This document shows positions 20,601 to 26,834 of a stretch of DNA of 35,905 nucleotides, piece by piece. The position numbers and the translations under genes are program-made. This DNA comes from Zavarzinella formosa DSM 19928 (GTDB lineage Bacteria; Planctomycetota; Planctomycetia; Gemmatales; Gemmataceae). The notes below the pieces were generated by a model. That model ran no database searches, was not told where the DNA came from, and was given only the letters and a program-made list of their open reading frames with translations. Each line of letters starts with the position of its first letter. Position 1 is the first letter of the stretch. The DNA is taken from positions 41,348 to 77,252 of the forward strand of contig NZ_JH636439.1 of NCBI RefSeq assembly GCF_000255705.1, read 5' to 3'.

Positions 20601-23551
20601 GTGTTGAAGCCGGTCCCCGTCAGCACCATTGTCGTGTCGGCGCCCGTCCCGGAGCGCATGGGGGAGATGTCGCCCAAGATCACTTCTTGCGAAGAGGCCG
20701 TCAGCGTGAACGACGACGGCGCCGGCACGGCCTGACTGTACAGCAGGATGTAATAGACACCGGCATAGGCTTGCGGGACCAGCACTTGCTGATCGGCCCC
20801 GGTTGCGTCGGTCGAGCGGAATTGATAGTCGGCCAGCGTCGGCGGGGCGCCATAGCTGACGTAAAGCTTGTTGTTGTCGCCCGGCGTGTTGTCATGGAGT
20901 TTCACCAGTAACGATTGGCCGGAGGTGGCGGTCACGCGGAACAACTGCACCTGCCCGCCGCCGGCCAGCGTCCCTTGCAGGGGTGTTCCGGCCGTGAGAT
21001 CGACAAGGGTCGTCTGCGCCAGCCGGAAGGCATACGAACCCGTCGGCCCGTCGGCTTCCAGCACGTATTGGCCGGTGGTCGGCAGGGTGACCGGGGCGCT
21101 GTCGGAAGTGAGTTTGTCAAAGCCGACCCAGCCATTCGGCCCCTTGAGGGCGAATTTCACCGGGGCCGTGGCGCCAAGCAGGCTGAACAGAACTTGCTCG
21201 CCGGCGTTCGCGGAAAACGTCCAGCGATCCAGACTGGCGTCGTTTTCGATGACCCCGGTTTGCCGCTGGCCGAGGGTGAGGGGGGCCGTGTCGATAAACG
21301 CCACGCGGGCGGTCACCTGATAGTTGCCCGTGGCGTTTGGCTGCGCGGTCGAGGCATGAACGCGGATGGTGTACGTGCCGGGAATCGACAGGTTGTTAAG
21401 CTGGACGGACAGAAATTGCCCCGGCGTGGTCGCATTCTCCGTGTCAATCACCGCTCCCAACGGGTCAAGAATATCAAACCCGCCCCGGCTCAACACCGGA
21501 CTGACGGGGGGGATATTGACGCCATCCCCCGAGTTCAATTGCACCAAGAACGTCTGCCCGGCTTGCACCTGCACGGTCCAGTCATCCGTCTGCCCGGCGG
21601 CGCTGATCTTCCCTGACGCGGGCGTGCCCGACGCCAGTCCCCCGCCATCCGGCACGATAGTGATGCTGCCATTCACGACCGTCCCGGCCACTTGCGCGAT
21701 CCGGGCATACACGTTCAAGCCATTCAGGTTCAGCGTGCTGTTTGCAGGCACGACGATCGTGTCCGCGTAGACAGCCTCCGGGCCGCCGCCGGCCGAGTTG
21801 TCGGAGTTATCGACCAATTTGACATAGGTGCCCGAATTGAGGATCACCGCCCCCAGCGTGAAGTCCCCCGCAAAATTCGCCGGGGCGCCGCCGCGATCCT
21901 GACTCATCGCCTCCAGTTTTTGCGGCGATCCGGCCGAGCCCGTTCCCTTAAAGTTGACCGTGCCCTTCAACTGGAAGGCATTCGCGGTTTGGGCCGTCGC
22001 CAGCAGATCGCCGGTGACGCCCAGCGTGCCTGTCGGCGGGACCGCCAAGGGGGCGGAGTCGGCGACCGTCAGTGATTGGACCGTGACACGCCCGTTGTTC
22101 AAGATGGAGATCTTCCCTTGGCTGACAACGGCTTCCACGGCGGCATAAGTGCCCCAAGCGGCAAGGGTTCCTGTCCCGCCTTCGACTGTCATCGCCGGGC
22201 CGATGGTCAGGGTCGTGCCGTTGTCGCGGGCGTAGATGCCGTTGTAGGCGTTGGAGCCGAAGGTCACCGACCCCGTGCCGCCGAGGGTCTGCGTCCCTCC
22301 CCGAAAATCGACCTCGCCCCATGAGTCCCCTGAGGCCGAGCCGAGGTTTAACATTCCATTAAGAGTCAGGCCGCCGTAGACTTGGGCTGTGCTTTGGCCG
22401 TAGGGATAACTGTTCCAGTTGCGCGTGCCATCCACCGTCGTCCCGGCGGCGATGGTGATCCCGCCCGCAAGAATCCCCCCGGCGTTGCTCAGCAGCAACT
22501 TGGACCCGCCGGTGTTGGTGATGGTGCCGCCATTGATCGTGCCGTTCGACAAAATCCAGTCACCGCCCCATGATGGTTTCAAGGTCAGCGTCGTCGCGGT
22601 GTTGTCCAGTGCCCCGGTGATGGAGACAGTCGCCCCGGTCGCGTTGAAATTGCCAATCGCCGCCGTCGTGAAGGTGCCTCCCAGCGTCACCGTCGCCCCG
22701 GCGGCGTTGATAGTCCCGGCATTGGACCAACTGTCCCCGCCCAAGACAAGCTTGCCGCCGCTGGCGACGCTGATGTTCCCTTGGTTCACTACGTTTTCGG
22801 TCGAGTTGTACGATCCGTAATCGGAAATCGTCCCGGTCTTCCCCTGGACGGTCATGCCGGCGCCGATGGTCAGGGTTGTGCCGTTGTCCCGCGCGTAGAT
22901 GCCGTTGTAAGTATTGGAACCGAAGGTCAGCGATCCCGTTCCACCGAGGGTCTGCGTTCCCCGGAAATCGGCCTCGCCCCACGAGTCGCCAGAGGCCGAA
23001 CCGAGGTTCATCGTCCCGTTGAGGGTCAGCCCGCCGTAGATCTGAACCGTGCTTTGGCCGTAGGGATAGCTGTTCCAATTTTGCGTTCCGTCCACCGTCG
23101 TCCCAGCCGCGACAGCCACGCCACCCGACAGGATTCCCCCGGCATTGCTCAACAGGAATGTCGCCCCCCCCGTGGCCATGATCGTGGCGTTCTTCAGCTG
23201 GCCGCCGGCCAGTGTCGATGATGCGCCGTTCATCTGGTAGTTGCCGTCGACTTCCAGCGAACCCCCGGCGAGGTTGATGGCGGCCGATGTGGTGACGCTC
23301 TTGACGACGTCCGTGCCGGTCGAGTGGGTGATGGTGATGCCTGTTTGGGGAATCACCACGTCGTCGGCGGCCGTCGGCTTGGCATCGCCGGACCAGTTGG
23401 CGGCGTCCTTCCAGTCGAGGGTGCCGTCCCCGCCGTCCCAAGTGACGGTCGCCGGGGCGATCTTCTCTTCCAGGTTTTGGACGCGCAGACGAATTCGCCG
23501 GACCTTGGGTGCGACAGGCCGGAAGAAGAGAAATCGGAGAGGATTTTTCAT
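14699..23551 (-). CDS. Giant secreted RHS/adhesin protein with Calx-beta C-terminus
   Basis: This 2950-residue protein is probably exported and held at the cell surface. It starts with a basic leader and LEEKIAPA. Approximate layout: a beta-helix-like region with two near-identical blocks (30-620); two prepeptidase-C-like beta domains (DDWTVQVQAGQTFLVQL and a second, 650-940); an IPT/TIG domain (965-1050); a CARDB-like region (1060-1170); an RHS N-terminal region with GRFGYGWSDSWD (about 1290); YD repeats (to about 2010); the RHS core QFVTSDPLRLSGGDFNLYRY (about 2045); a hydrophobic AT-richer tip (about 2078-2250); a domain with PYRIDFENDASATAPAQQVV typical of large planctomycete surface proteins; an Ig/cadherin-like segment (about 2520-2605); and three Calx-beta modules (2615-2950) with DDDATP, LDEPDET and HEPTET acidic calcium-type loops. 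RHS cores are normally followed only by a short tip, so this extension is unusual. The ATG at 23551 has only a weak ribosome site. No immunity gene is recognised next to it. Confidence 0.9.
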   Translation of the reverse strand: MKNPLRFLFFRPVAPKVRRIRLRVQNLEEKIAPATVTWDGGDGTLDWKDAANWSGDAKPTAADDVVIPQTGITITHSTGTDVVKSVTTSAAINLAGGSLEVDGNYQMNGASSTLAGGQLKNATIMATGGATFLLSNAGGILSGGVAVAAGTTVDGTQNWNSYPYGQSTVQIYGGLTLNGTMNLGSASGDSWGEADFRGTQTLGGTGSLTFGSNTYNGIYARDNGTTLTIGAGMTVQGKTGTISDYGSYNSTENVVNQGNISVASGGKLVLGGDSWSNAGTINAAGATVTLGGTFTTAAIGNFNATGATVSITGALDNTATTLTLKPSWGGDWILSNGTINGGTITNTGGSKLLLSNAGGILAGGITIAAGTTVDGTRNWNSYPYGQSTAQVYGGLTLNGMLNLGSASGDSWGEVDFRGGTQTLGGTGSVTFGSNAYNGIYARDNGTTLTIGPAMTVEGGTGTLAAWGTYAAVEAVVSQGKISILNNGRVTVQSLTVADSAPLAVPPTGTLGVTGDLLATAQTANAFQLKGTVNFKGTGSAGSPQKLEAMSQDRGGAPANFAGDFTLGAVILNSGTYVKLVDNSDNSAGGGPEAVYADTIVVPANSTLNLNGLNVYARIAQVAGTVVNGSITIVPDGGGLASGTPASGKISAAGQTDDWTVQVQAGQTFLVQLNSGDGVNIPPVSPVLSRGGFDILDPLGAVIDTENATTPGQFLSVQLNNLSIPGTYTIRVHASTAQPNATGNYQVTARVAFIDTAPLTLGQRQTGVIENDASLDRWTFSANAGEQVLFSLLGATAPVKFALKGPNGWVGFDKLTSDSAPVTLPTTGQYVLEADGPTGSYAFRLAQTTLVDLTAGTPLQGTLAGGGQVQLFRVTATSGQSLLVKLHDNTPGDNNKLYVSYGAPPTLADYQFRSTDATGADQQVLVPQAYAGVYYILLYSQAVPAPSSFTLTASSQEVILGDISPMRSGTGADTTMVLTGTGFNTGSLVSLIASDGTAYPAAASLDSPTRLTATLAAGTIPAGSYRVRVTQAGGAASEVPGFTLVQGGKAKLVTDIKVPNPVGYHAASTIYVTYSNTGDAAMPAPLLVVSATQNGKQGALLTLDATRIASGFWTSATPDGYAQSVQFLAGGASPGVLLPGESVTVPVYYAGWLTDQWDFSRPPIYFTVGTLDTTNTETVDWSALKAGLRPDSVTPAAWDALYPGLTAHLGSTWGSYVARLDADARYLGSLGEKVTDLGRLVSFEIQQADGLSPMSSLASSDDAGVASPGLSLGLGRNFAPGIIARNRFGRFGYGWSDSWDTSLTVDADGSVNVAGPGGSQRRFQPDSRGGYFAQTGDHGTLAKLVGGGYTLTELDGGITAYNANGTLAYVQDTNGNRITAAFTGGLLTKLTHSSGQSLTLAYNASGLVSSITDSQGRVTTYAYDAAIKRLISVTGFDGRTTTYAYDAGANPATLNALTSVAYPDGSHGFFTYGADGRLGGTHRDGGAEATSFAYALGESSVTDALNHVSKFDFDDRGLLAKVTDPLGQATHYDYDASLNLVGTTDAAGQVWKNQYDSLGNVVSATDAAGHTVKFAYATAKNRLAAVTDANGHITGYGYDGQGNLTSTTYADGTVEQLAYDPVGNVLDATRRGGQVTHSTYDAAGNPLTRTFSDGSQTTYAYDARGNLITATDTGGATTLTYDANDRLTRITYPSGRYLQFTYDTAGRRTQMKDQDGFIVNYAYDTLGRLSELTDGANARIAAYTYDLAGRLSRQDNGNGTYTTNDYDAAGQLLHLIHYAPDGSINSRFDYTYDSLGNRITEATTDGTWTYTYDATSQLTHAVFASTNPAVPNQDLQYAYDPAGNRVSTVINGVTTAYTTNNLNEYTQVGDTHNTYDANGNLITATGANGTTTYTYDARNQLIGVTGPDGAYASQYDVFGHLAGTTANGTATQYLVDPSGMGNVVAAYNTGSLLAHYTYGVGLTSLVNAANAASYYDFDGVGSTAGLSGAAGHYVNSYAYQPFGEELYATSGVSNPFQYVGQFGVMNTGNGLDYMRSRNYSSVTGQFVTSDPLRLSGGDFNLYRYASNNATNFIDPMGTNLIGAALAVVLTLQVFTGVGQSIAPGSSPDIPSPGIQTLSSAPTDGGLMSLEEHEGIMAGKDALKELIEEEGTGEAIAKFGSGITGEGVLTTGLFGLAAGIAYGDYYLYTHPDALDNFWSPQVLDWTNNVLDWLDGLKLPTILSDDSSTSSVTSQDPNDLIGPAGYGSQHYVTANSDLPYRIDFENDASATAPAQQVVVTNQLSANLDWSTFQFTGFGFGDISRAAPANTQNYQTVVPLKYNGVTFEADVSVSFDFTTGQLRVVFQSVDPNTSLPPDVLTGFLPPEDGTGRGQGYLTYTIRAKSGLTTGTLVTNVAQISFDNQTIIATDQKDPHDPSQGYDPAKRAPVTIDADAPTAAVNPLPVYSATKTVPVTWGGADLGAGLDTFDVYVSTDGAAFVPWLTNTTSTSATYTGVLGHVYGFAAVASDFVGNTQTIPVTAQASVRVGVTPTALDDVFAVPPGKPLSGSVITNDAKGTLKLTATPVTFPTQGTLTLNANGTFKYVPNVNSTGRDFFTYKLVAAGGVESNVARVDLATHLANFRLAKASVSERTATATLTIDLNTPASAAVTVAYAVAPQTATPYGVDFTLADGVVNFAKGEKTKTITIPVVNDLLDENNETLQVRLTTTTGPVVTGKNGTATLTIVDDDATPKVSFRQKTSSAGEDVSPSLEVFLSAPSGRTVTVAYAAKGGTAKAGLDYTLAAGTLTFLPGETSKTIPLAVINDTLDEPDETVFVTLSKPVNAIVSGIPTHTHTILSDDPRRTVAFETSASTVEEAAKTVTLTVVLSSAAAFPVTVKYAIDPAGATATSGKDFTLAPGTLTFKAGETRKTITLRITDDKIHEPTETAAIRLSAPLNAGLGTADVYTLSITDND
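16795..17320 (-). other. AT-richer RHS tip segment inside the giant gene
   Basis: Directly after the RHS core the base composition falls visibly towards AT (clearest at 16880-17530) and the protein changes to a hydrophobic helix (LIGAALAVVLTLQVF), a helical charged stretch (GKDALKELIEEEGTGEA) and an aromatic-rich part (GDYYLYTHPDALDNFW). This is where polymorphic RHS proteins carry their exchangeable tip. GC content rises again at the following surface domain. No known toxin active-site motif is evident. Confidence 0.55.
22170..22498 (-). repeat. Intragenic duplicated block, copy 2
   Basis: This is the second copy of the block at 22833-23156, with FRGGTQTLGG in place of FRGTQTLGG. It lies nearer the C-terminus of the same protein and is followed by a diverged tail. 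Confidence 0.85.
22833..23156 (-). repeat. Intragenic duplicated block, copy 1
   Basis: This block and 22170-22498 encode almost the same beta-helix segment, with shared runs such as NWNSYPYGQST, GSASGDSWGE and NGIYARDNGTTLTIG. The DNA is also very similar, with mostly third-base differences and one extra codon (Gly) in copy 2. The offset between copies is about 660 bases. The duplication is fairly recent or kept alike by recombination. Confidence 0.85.
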
Positions 23552-23681
23552 GCGAATACTCGGGGTGAGAGTAGGGCATCAAACTCGCCGGGATTGTCGA
23601 GTCCGTCCGGCGGATCATTGAAAAGGTGAATGTAACAATTTCTTCAGGATAAACACAAGAGGAAAATTCGTGAAGATCCAA

Positions 23682-24014
23682 TTAACTTGGAATTTGGAAA
23701 CAATATTTGGCCAGGCCTGCTTTCAAAGGGCACGGGGCATCCGCGACGTCCTGCCGGATGGCGTCGGCTTGGTCTTCGGGAACCGGCGTCGTTTCCTCGG
23801 TGGTGGAACTGGCTTGGGCGCGGCTTCTTCCCGACAGCACAATGATCAGACCAATCATGGCGGTGATGGCCAGATACTCGGCCAGAATCGGCGCGGGCCT
23901 CAGCGAAATGTCGGGATCAGGCTTGTGCCCTTCGGAAAGGAGCAGGCAGACCAGCGTCAGGATGGTGGCCACGATCGCGGCCAGCGCAAAGAACACGGCC
24001 TTCCAGCTTGACAC
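23682..24014 (-). CDS. Small hypothetical two-helix membrane protein
   Basis: The product is 110 residues with two clear hydrophobic segments: AVFFALAAIVATILTLVCLL near the N-terminus and YLAITAMIGLIIVLSG around residue 50. A polar tail rich in Thr, Glu and Asp follows, ending in a short segment with two Cys. I do not recognise a family. The start is a GTG with no good ribosome site, and an in-frame stop lies shortly upstream, so no longer form is likely. It sits between the permease gene and the giant RHS gene on the same strand, with about 290 bases before it, and may be transcribed with the permease operon. The coding call rests on the hydrophobic pattern and the open frame. Confidence 0.55.
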   Translation of the reverse strand: MSSWKAVFFALAAIVATILTLVCLLLSEGHKPDPDISLRPAPILAEYLAITAMIGLIIVLSGRSRAQASSTTEETTPVPEDQADAIRQDVADAPCPLKAGLAKYCFQIPS

Positions 24015-24304
24015 CGAACGGAATCGGGGGGACGCGGTTTACGAAAAGCTGCTTGAACTATTGCGAAATGGCGATGACGAAGAGCGGGAACTCGCGGAGG
24101 CTCTCCGACAGCAGATCGACCGATACCGGTCGGCGGGTGATGAGTTACTGTCGCAAGACAACCGCGAGGGTGATCTGGAGCGTTACCATCGCACGGTCAA
24201 CCCGCTCCTGCGTCACGCAGCTGGCGGGTGTGAGAAGCTCCGCGCGGCAAACTTCCGGGCGATGAGGCAAACCGGTGGTCAACATTGACCTCACTCGCGT
24301 TCCG
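24015..24304. other. Intergenic region with possible plus-strand gene remnant
   Basis: No minus-strand gene is recognised between the permease and the small membrane protein. On the plus strand, about 24028-24288, an open frame encodes a charged, helix-prone tail (KLLELLRNGDDEERELAEAL onwards, then a Cys and basic residues) ending in TGA near 24288. Upstream the frame only continues antisense to the small membrane gene, so there is no credible start. It may be the 3' remnant of a lost gene. Confidence 0.3.
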
Positions 24305-25858
24305 TCATTTGTCCATGAACGCGGCATAAGCATCGCGGCATTTGCGGTGAGCGGCGGAGACCACCGCGACCAGTTGCCTGGCCCCGGCCGGATTGTCGGC
24401 CAAAAGCGTGTCACGAAGTTCTTCCAGGCATTCCCGCAGGTCTTCGGTGGCCTGGCCAGCCTCTTTGTCCATGCGGCCGGTGCGGATGAACACGCCCACC
24501 TGAAGCTTTCGGGTCAGCAGATCCCAGTGCTGGATTTGCCGGATGGCTTCTTCCTTGTTGCCGGTGTTCACGGCTGTCATGGCCTCGGCTCTCACTTGGG
24601 CGATTTCGTCAAAGGTCGCCTGCGGGGCCGGGTAGTAAATGAACAGGGCCGCGATGCTAAACGCCACCAACCCCAGCAGGGCGAAGATTCCCAACACCGG
24701 GCCGGGAACCTGCCTGTTCAATAACGACGTCGGACGGCCGGAGACCGGAGGCCGGCGAACCAGCCAGCGTTCCAGGCCGCCGGCCCGGTCGAGTCGCCGG
24801 GCGAGCCATCCGACAACCATCAACAACGCCAGCCCGCCGACGGACACGGGTTCCAACACCTCGATTTTCTGAAGCAGTTTTTGGCGAACCTCGGCCCAGC
24901 CGACGCTCGAATCCGCCGGAAACGGACTCGTCCATTCGTCGAACGCATGGGTGTGGCTGGCCTCCTCATGGGCAAAATACAGGGTGCGTTCGGCGACATA
25001 GGCCAGTCCGACGGTCATTGCCATGATGACCGCGAACCAGACCGTCACCCGCCGCACGCCGTACAGCGTCGCCATCCAGACGAACAAGCCGGCGTTCACG
25101 CCGATGCCGAGTTCAAACAGGGCGAAGGCCGCCCCGGCCGAGTTGCCATGCTCGAAGATCAGACCCAGCCGCATCATGCCTTGAAGCGGCCCGGCATACA
25201 GGGGAGTGGCGATCGCGGTCATCAGGAGCGGCGAGGTCGGATCGTCGTGGCGCATCGTGTGACTCAGGCAGCCATGCGGCAGCAATCCGGACGCCAACCC
25301 GGTGACGGACACCCCCAGAAGCACGTAGAGCATCGCGGGCCGGACGGATTCCTGCCCGGCGGTGATGAGAACGGACAGAAGCCGTTTCAGACCGGGGGCG
25401 GGAAGCGTCTCCGGCTCCGGCGGCGGGGTGTCCTCCGCGCGGGCCAGAAAGAACTCCCACAAGGCCCCGGCGGTGACGGCCATCATCAGCGAACCAATGG
25501 CGAAGCAGATGATCACCATCGGTTCCGAGAGCGTCAGGCCGTACAGCAACGAGAGGGGATTGATGTGCGGCGCCGCCAGCACGAACGCCAGCACGGTTCC
25601 GCTGCGCACGCCGCACCGTCGCATCTCGCAGGCAATCGGAATCACCCCGAGCGAACACACCGGCAACAGCGTGCCGACGCCCCAGGCCCGGAGCAACCCC
25701 CTGGCGCCGAAACCGCCGAACAGCTTGCGGACGCCCTCCGTTCCGAGCATTCGCCGCATCACTCCGACGACCAGCAGGCCGCACAGCACGGTCATGGAGG
25801 CTTCAATGGCCGCCTGGGCTGTTCGCAGCAGAATGCCTTGGAAAATTGCTTCGTTCAT
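24305..25858 (-). CDS. YraQ/ArsP_1-type permease with C-terminal helical domain
   Basis: This is a predicted inner-membrane permease of the DUF318/ArsP_1 group, whose few studied members export organoarsenicals or other metal compounds. The N-terminal part has LLPVCSLGVIPIACEMRRCG followed by FVLAAPHINPLSLLYG, the family's Cys-Ser-x-Gly and Pro/Asn helix; the usual second Cys of CSCG is Leu here. A second half with TSPLLMTAIATPLYAGPLQG mirrors the first. A long loop holds HTHAFDEW. After a further membrane helix (GIFALLGLVAFSIAALFIYY) comes a soluble tail of about 100 helix-forming residues with HRKCRDAYAAF, not part of the core family. I chose MNEAIFQG at 25858, with GGCGGA upstream and 25 bases after the MoxR stop; an in-frame ATG at 25921 would overlap moxR. 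It is the last gene of the seven-gene cluster. The substrate is unknown. Confidence 0.8.
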   Translation of the reverse strand: MNEAIFQGILLRTAQAAIEASMTVLCGLLVVGVMRRMLGTEGVRKLFGGFGARGLLRAWGVGTLLPVCSLGVIPIACEMRRCGVRSGTVLAFVLAAPHINPLSLLYGLTLSEPMVIICFAIGSLMMAVTAGALWEFFLARAEDTPPPEPETLPAPGLKRLLSVLITAGQESVRPAMLYVLLGVSVTGLASGLLPHGCLSHTMRHDDPTSPLLMTAIATPLYAGPLQGMMRLGLIFEHGNSAGAAFALFELGIGVNAGLFVWMATLYGVRRVTVWFAVIMAMTVGLAYVAERTLYFAHEEASHTHAFDEWTSPFPADSSVGWAEVRQKLLQKIEVLEPVSVGGLALLMVVGWLARRLDRAGGLERWLVRRPPVSGRPTSLLNRQVPGPVLGIFALLGLVAFSIAALFIYYPAPQATFDEIAQVRAEAMTAVNTGNKEEAIRQIQHWDLLTRKLQVGVFIRTGRMDKEAGQATEDLRECLEELRDTLLADNPAGARQLVAVVSAAHRKCRDAYAAFMDK

Positions 25859-25883
25859 AATGTTTCCGCCAGTTTGGGATGAT

Positions 25884-26834
25884 TCAATCAGGCACAGGCA
25901 CGGATCGGATGATTTGATCAAGGACGCCGGCCAGCGCGTCCGGCGGGAGGCCGAGACGTACTCCCAGCACGTCCGGGGCGACTTCTTGAACGTCGTCCGG
26001 CGTCACAAACGGCCGCTGTTTCAAGAAAGCCCAGGCTTGGGCCACGCGCTGCCAGATGAGCAATCCGCGTGGACTGAGCCCGAGCGGGATGCGAGAATGC
26101 GAGCGGGTGGCCCGGCCAAGATCCACAAGGTAGCCGCGCACACCGGGACTCGCCACAATCGCGGCCACCTGTCGCTGGAGCGATTGGAGTTCCCCGGGTT
26201 TCAGCGAAGGCCGGGGCGGTGACTCGTCCCGTCCTTCGCCGACGGCCTCCGCAAGCAAAGCCACCTCGTCCTCCCTTGCGGGATAACCAATCGAGAGTTT
26301 CACGGCGAAGCGGTCAAGCTGGGCCTCCGGCAGCGGATAGGTTCCGTGATGTTCGACCGGGTTTTGCGTGGCGATCACGAAGAACCCGGCCGGGAGCTCA
26401 TGCCGCCGGTTGTCCACGGTCACTTGCCGCTCGGCCATCGCCTCCAAGAGCGCGCTTTGGGTTCGCGGGGTGGTGCGGTTGATCTCGTCCGCCAGCAGCA
26501 CGTCGGAGAACACCGGGCCGGGTTGAAACTCGAACTCCCGTGATTTCTGGTTGAAGATGTCAAATCCGGTCACGTCGCCCGGGAGCAGATCCGGCGTGCA
26601 TTGCACGCGGGCGAAGCGGCCGCCCATGGCTGTTGCCAGGGCTTTGGCGAGCGTCGTCTTGCCAAGGCCGGGCAGGTCTTCGAGAAGCAAGTGACCGCGG
26701 GCGAGCAAGCACGCCAGCACTTGTTCCACCACCCGGGATTTTCCCTTCAGGGCGGCGTTCAGCGCAGCCCGCAATTGATCCATCGGCCGGGAAGCGGCGG
26801 CAGGGGTCTTCACGGATTCGGCAGTCAGTGTCAC
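25884..26834 (-). CDS. MoxR family AAA+ ATPase
   Basis: This is a MoxR-type AAA+ chaperone-like ATPase, 316 residues, the usual length. It has Walker A with GLGKTT in LLLEDLPGLGKTTLAKALA (about residue 57), DLLPGDVTGFDIF, Walker B LLADEINRTTPRTQSALLEAM (about 115), and sensor-type ATQNPVEHHGTYPLPEAQLD. The C-terminal lid has SPRGLLIWQRVAQAWAF. MoxR proteins work with DUF58/vWA partners to mature or remodel envelope protein complexes. The start is GTG at 26834, which overlaps the stop of the preceding gene as GTGA, with AGAGG eight bases upstream; the two are translationally coupled. No vWA-domain gene of the usual MoxR set follows; the permease comes next. Confidence 0.95.
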   Translation of the reverse strand: MTLTAESVKTPAAASRPMDQLRAALNAALKGKSRVVEQVLACLLARGHLLLEDLPGLGKTTLAKALATAMGGRFARVQCTPDLLPGDVTGFDIFNQKSREFEFQPGPVFSDVLLADEINRTTPRTQSALLEAMAERQVTVDNRRHELPAGFFVIATQNPVEHHGTYPLPEAQLDRFAVKLSIGYPAREDEVALLAEAVGEGRDESPPRPSLKPGELQSLQRQVAAIVASPGVRGYLVDLGRATRSHSRIPLGLSPRGLLIWQRVAQAWAFLKQRPFVTPDDVQEVAPDVLGVRLGLPPDALAGVLDQIIRSVPVPD

